From Promicromonospora soli (lineage in GTDB: Bacteria; Actinomycetota; Actinomycetes; Actinomycetales; Cellulomonadaceae), in the NCBI RefSeq assembly GCF_014653785.1, contig NZ_BNAS01000005.1:365368-429367 (forward strand): 64,000 nucleotides of DNA, read 5' to 3'. The notes under the pieces were generated by a model, which made no database searches, was not told the origin of the DNA, and saw only the letters and a program-made list of their open reading frames with translations. Both the position numbers and the translations under genes were made by a program. The stretch's first letter is position 1, and the number at the start of each line of letters is the position of its first letter. Shown in pieces: positions 63,880 through 64,000 of this stretch.

Positions 63880-64000
63880 TCAGCCCTCGAAGGTGACGTC
63901 CACCGTGATCTGGTCGACGCCGGTCAGCGCCTTCGAGATCGGGCAGCCGGCCTTGGCGGCCTCGGCAGCGGCCTTGAAGCCCGCCTCGTCGATGCCGCTC
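63880..64000 (-). CDS. OsmC/Ohr-family protein, C-terminal end
   Basis: Only the last 39 or so codons are inside the window. They read SGIDEAGFKAAAEAAKAGCPISKALTG...ITVDVTFEG. The GCPISKAL segment is the family's conserved Cys region near the C-terminus, which in Ohr/OsmC reacts with organic peroxides. It ends about 180 bp after the start of the FAD/Fe-S dehydrogenase gene, on the same strand. Confidence 0.85.
   Translation of the reverse strand, partial: SGIDEAGFKAAAEAAKAGCPISKALTGVDQITVDVTFEG

Noticed and set aside
59322-63896. Very long open frame (about 1500 codons) on the plus strand
   Set aside because: It is antisense to the serine hydrolase and the FAD/Fe-S dehydrogenase, both with clear catalytic motifs. 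The frame is open only because of high-GC third positions and is Arg/His/Val-rich without any family pattern.
1-64000. tRNA, rRNA, insertion sequences, integrase genes or attachment sites
   Set aside because: None were recognised. Lys-tRNA synthetase and tRNA-modification genes are present but no tRNA cloverleaf with CCA-type end was seen in the gaps.

Overview
The window is high-GC DNA with dense genes, frequent 4-bp ATGA/GTGA stop-start overlaps and many GTG starts. It carries actinobacterial markers: mshA (mycothiol), Lsr2, CarD, the mshA-gpm-senX3-regX3 gene order known from mycobacteria, coenzyme F420 genes (fbiA, fbiD), and a long ppa-dac-tilS-hpt-ftsH-fol-pan-nad block. I infer a Gram-positive actinobacterium, most likely order Micrococcales (Cellulomonadaceae or Promicromonosporaceae type). 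The genus cannot be fixed from the sequence alone. No rRNA, tRNA, CRISPR array, IS element or prophage was seen.

Left part (1-14.6 kb): ispF/ispD and carD. Then comes a phosphate module: pstB, pstA, pstC, pstS, a second pstS paralogue, regX3, senX3 and, divergently, phoU. Direct repeats of GTTCACC-like 7-mers at 11-bp spacing (PHO boxes) lie before both pstS genes, in the senX3/phoU divergent region, and far away before a Tat-exported PAP2 phosphatase (53.3 kb). This outlines a Pho regulon spread over the window. gpmA, mshA, a lactonase-family propeller and lsr2 follow.

Middle part (15-42 kb): this is a mostly minus-strand housekeeping block, read from dac (41.9 kb) through a zincin, tilS, hpt, ftsH, folE, folP, a giant folB-folK fusion, DUF3180, two PH-domain proteins, a DUF2520 protein, panC, panD and nadB. 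nadC and lysS lie further on. Between nadB and nadC sits a plus-strand catabolic cassette: a metal-site-less NRAMP relative, pxpA, fused pxpBC, and a biotin carboxylase-BCCP protein. A divergent GntR/FCD regulator precedes nadC. The cassette resembles a 5-oxoproline utilisation unit with its own biotin carboxylase and looks like an insertion into a conserved gene order.

Right part (42-64 kb): ppa, an NlpC/P60 hydrolase, metX, and accessory genes. These include a VOC protein, a secreted propeller, a quinone oxidoreductase relative, a RAMA-domain protein with a very long disordered linker, a LysE exporter, the PAP2 phosphatase with an autotransporter-type repeat, F420 genes, a MocR regulator divergent from an aldo/keto reductase, a nitroreductase, a cupin, a serine hydrolase, a 1044-residue FAD/Fe-S dehydrogenase, and the end of an OsmC-family gene.

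The most unusual non-coding signal is a family of very long, nearly or completely perfect palindromes in the gaps between convergent genes (2.3, 10.8 and 42.7 kb). The two long ones are built from tandem 16-bp units related to RTAGAACTSTGGCGAG; the third is a shorter, degraded member. An unrelated palindrome does the same job at 58.1 kb.
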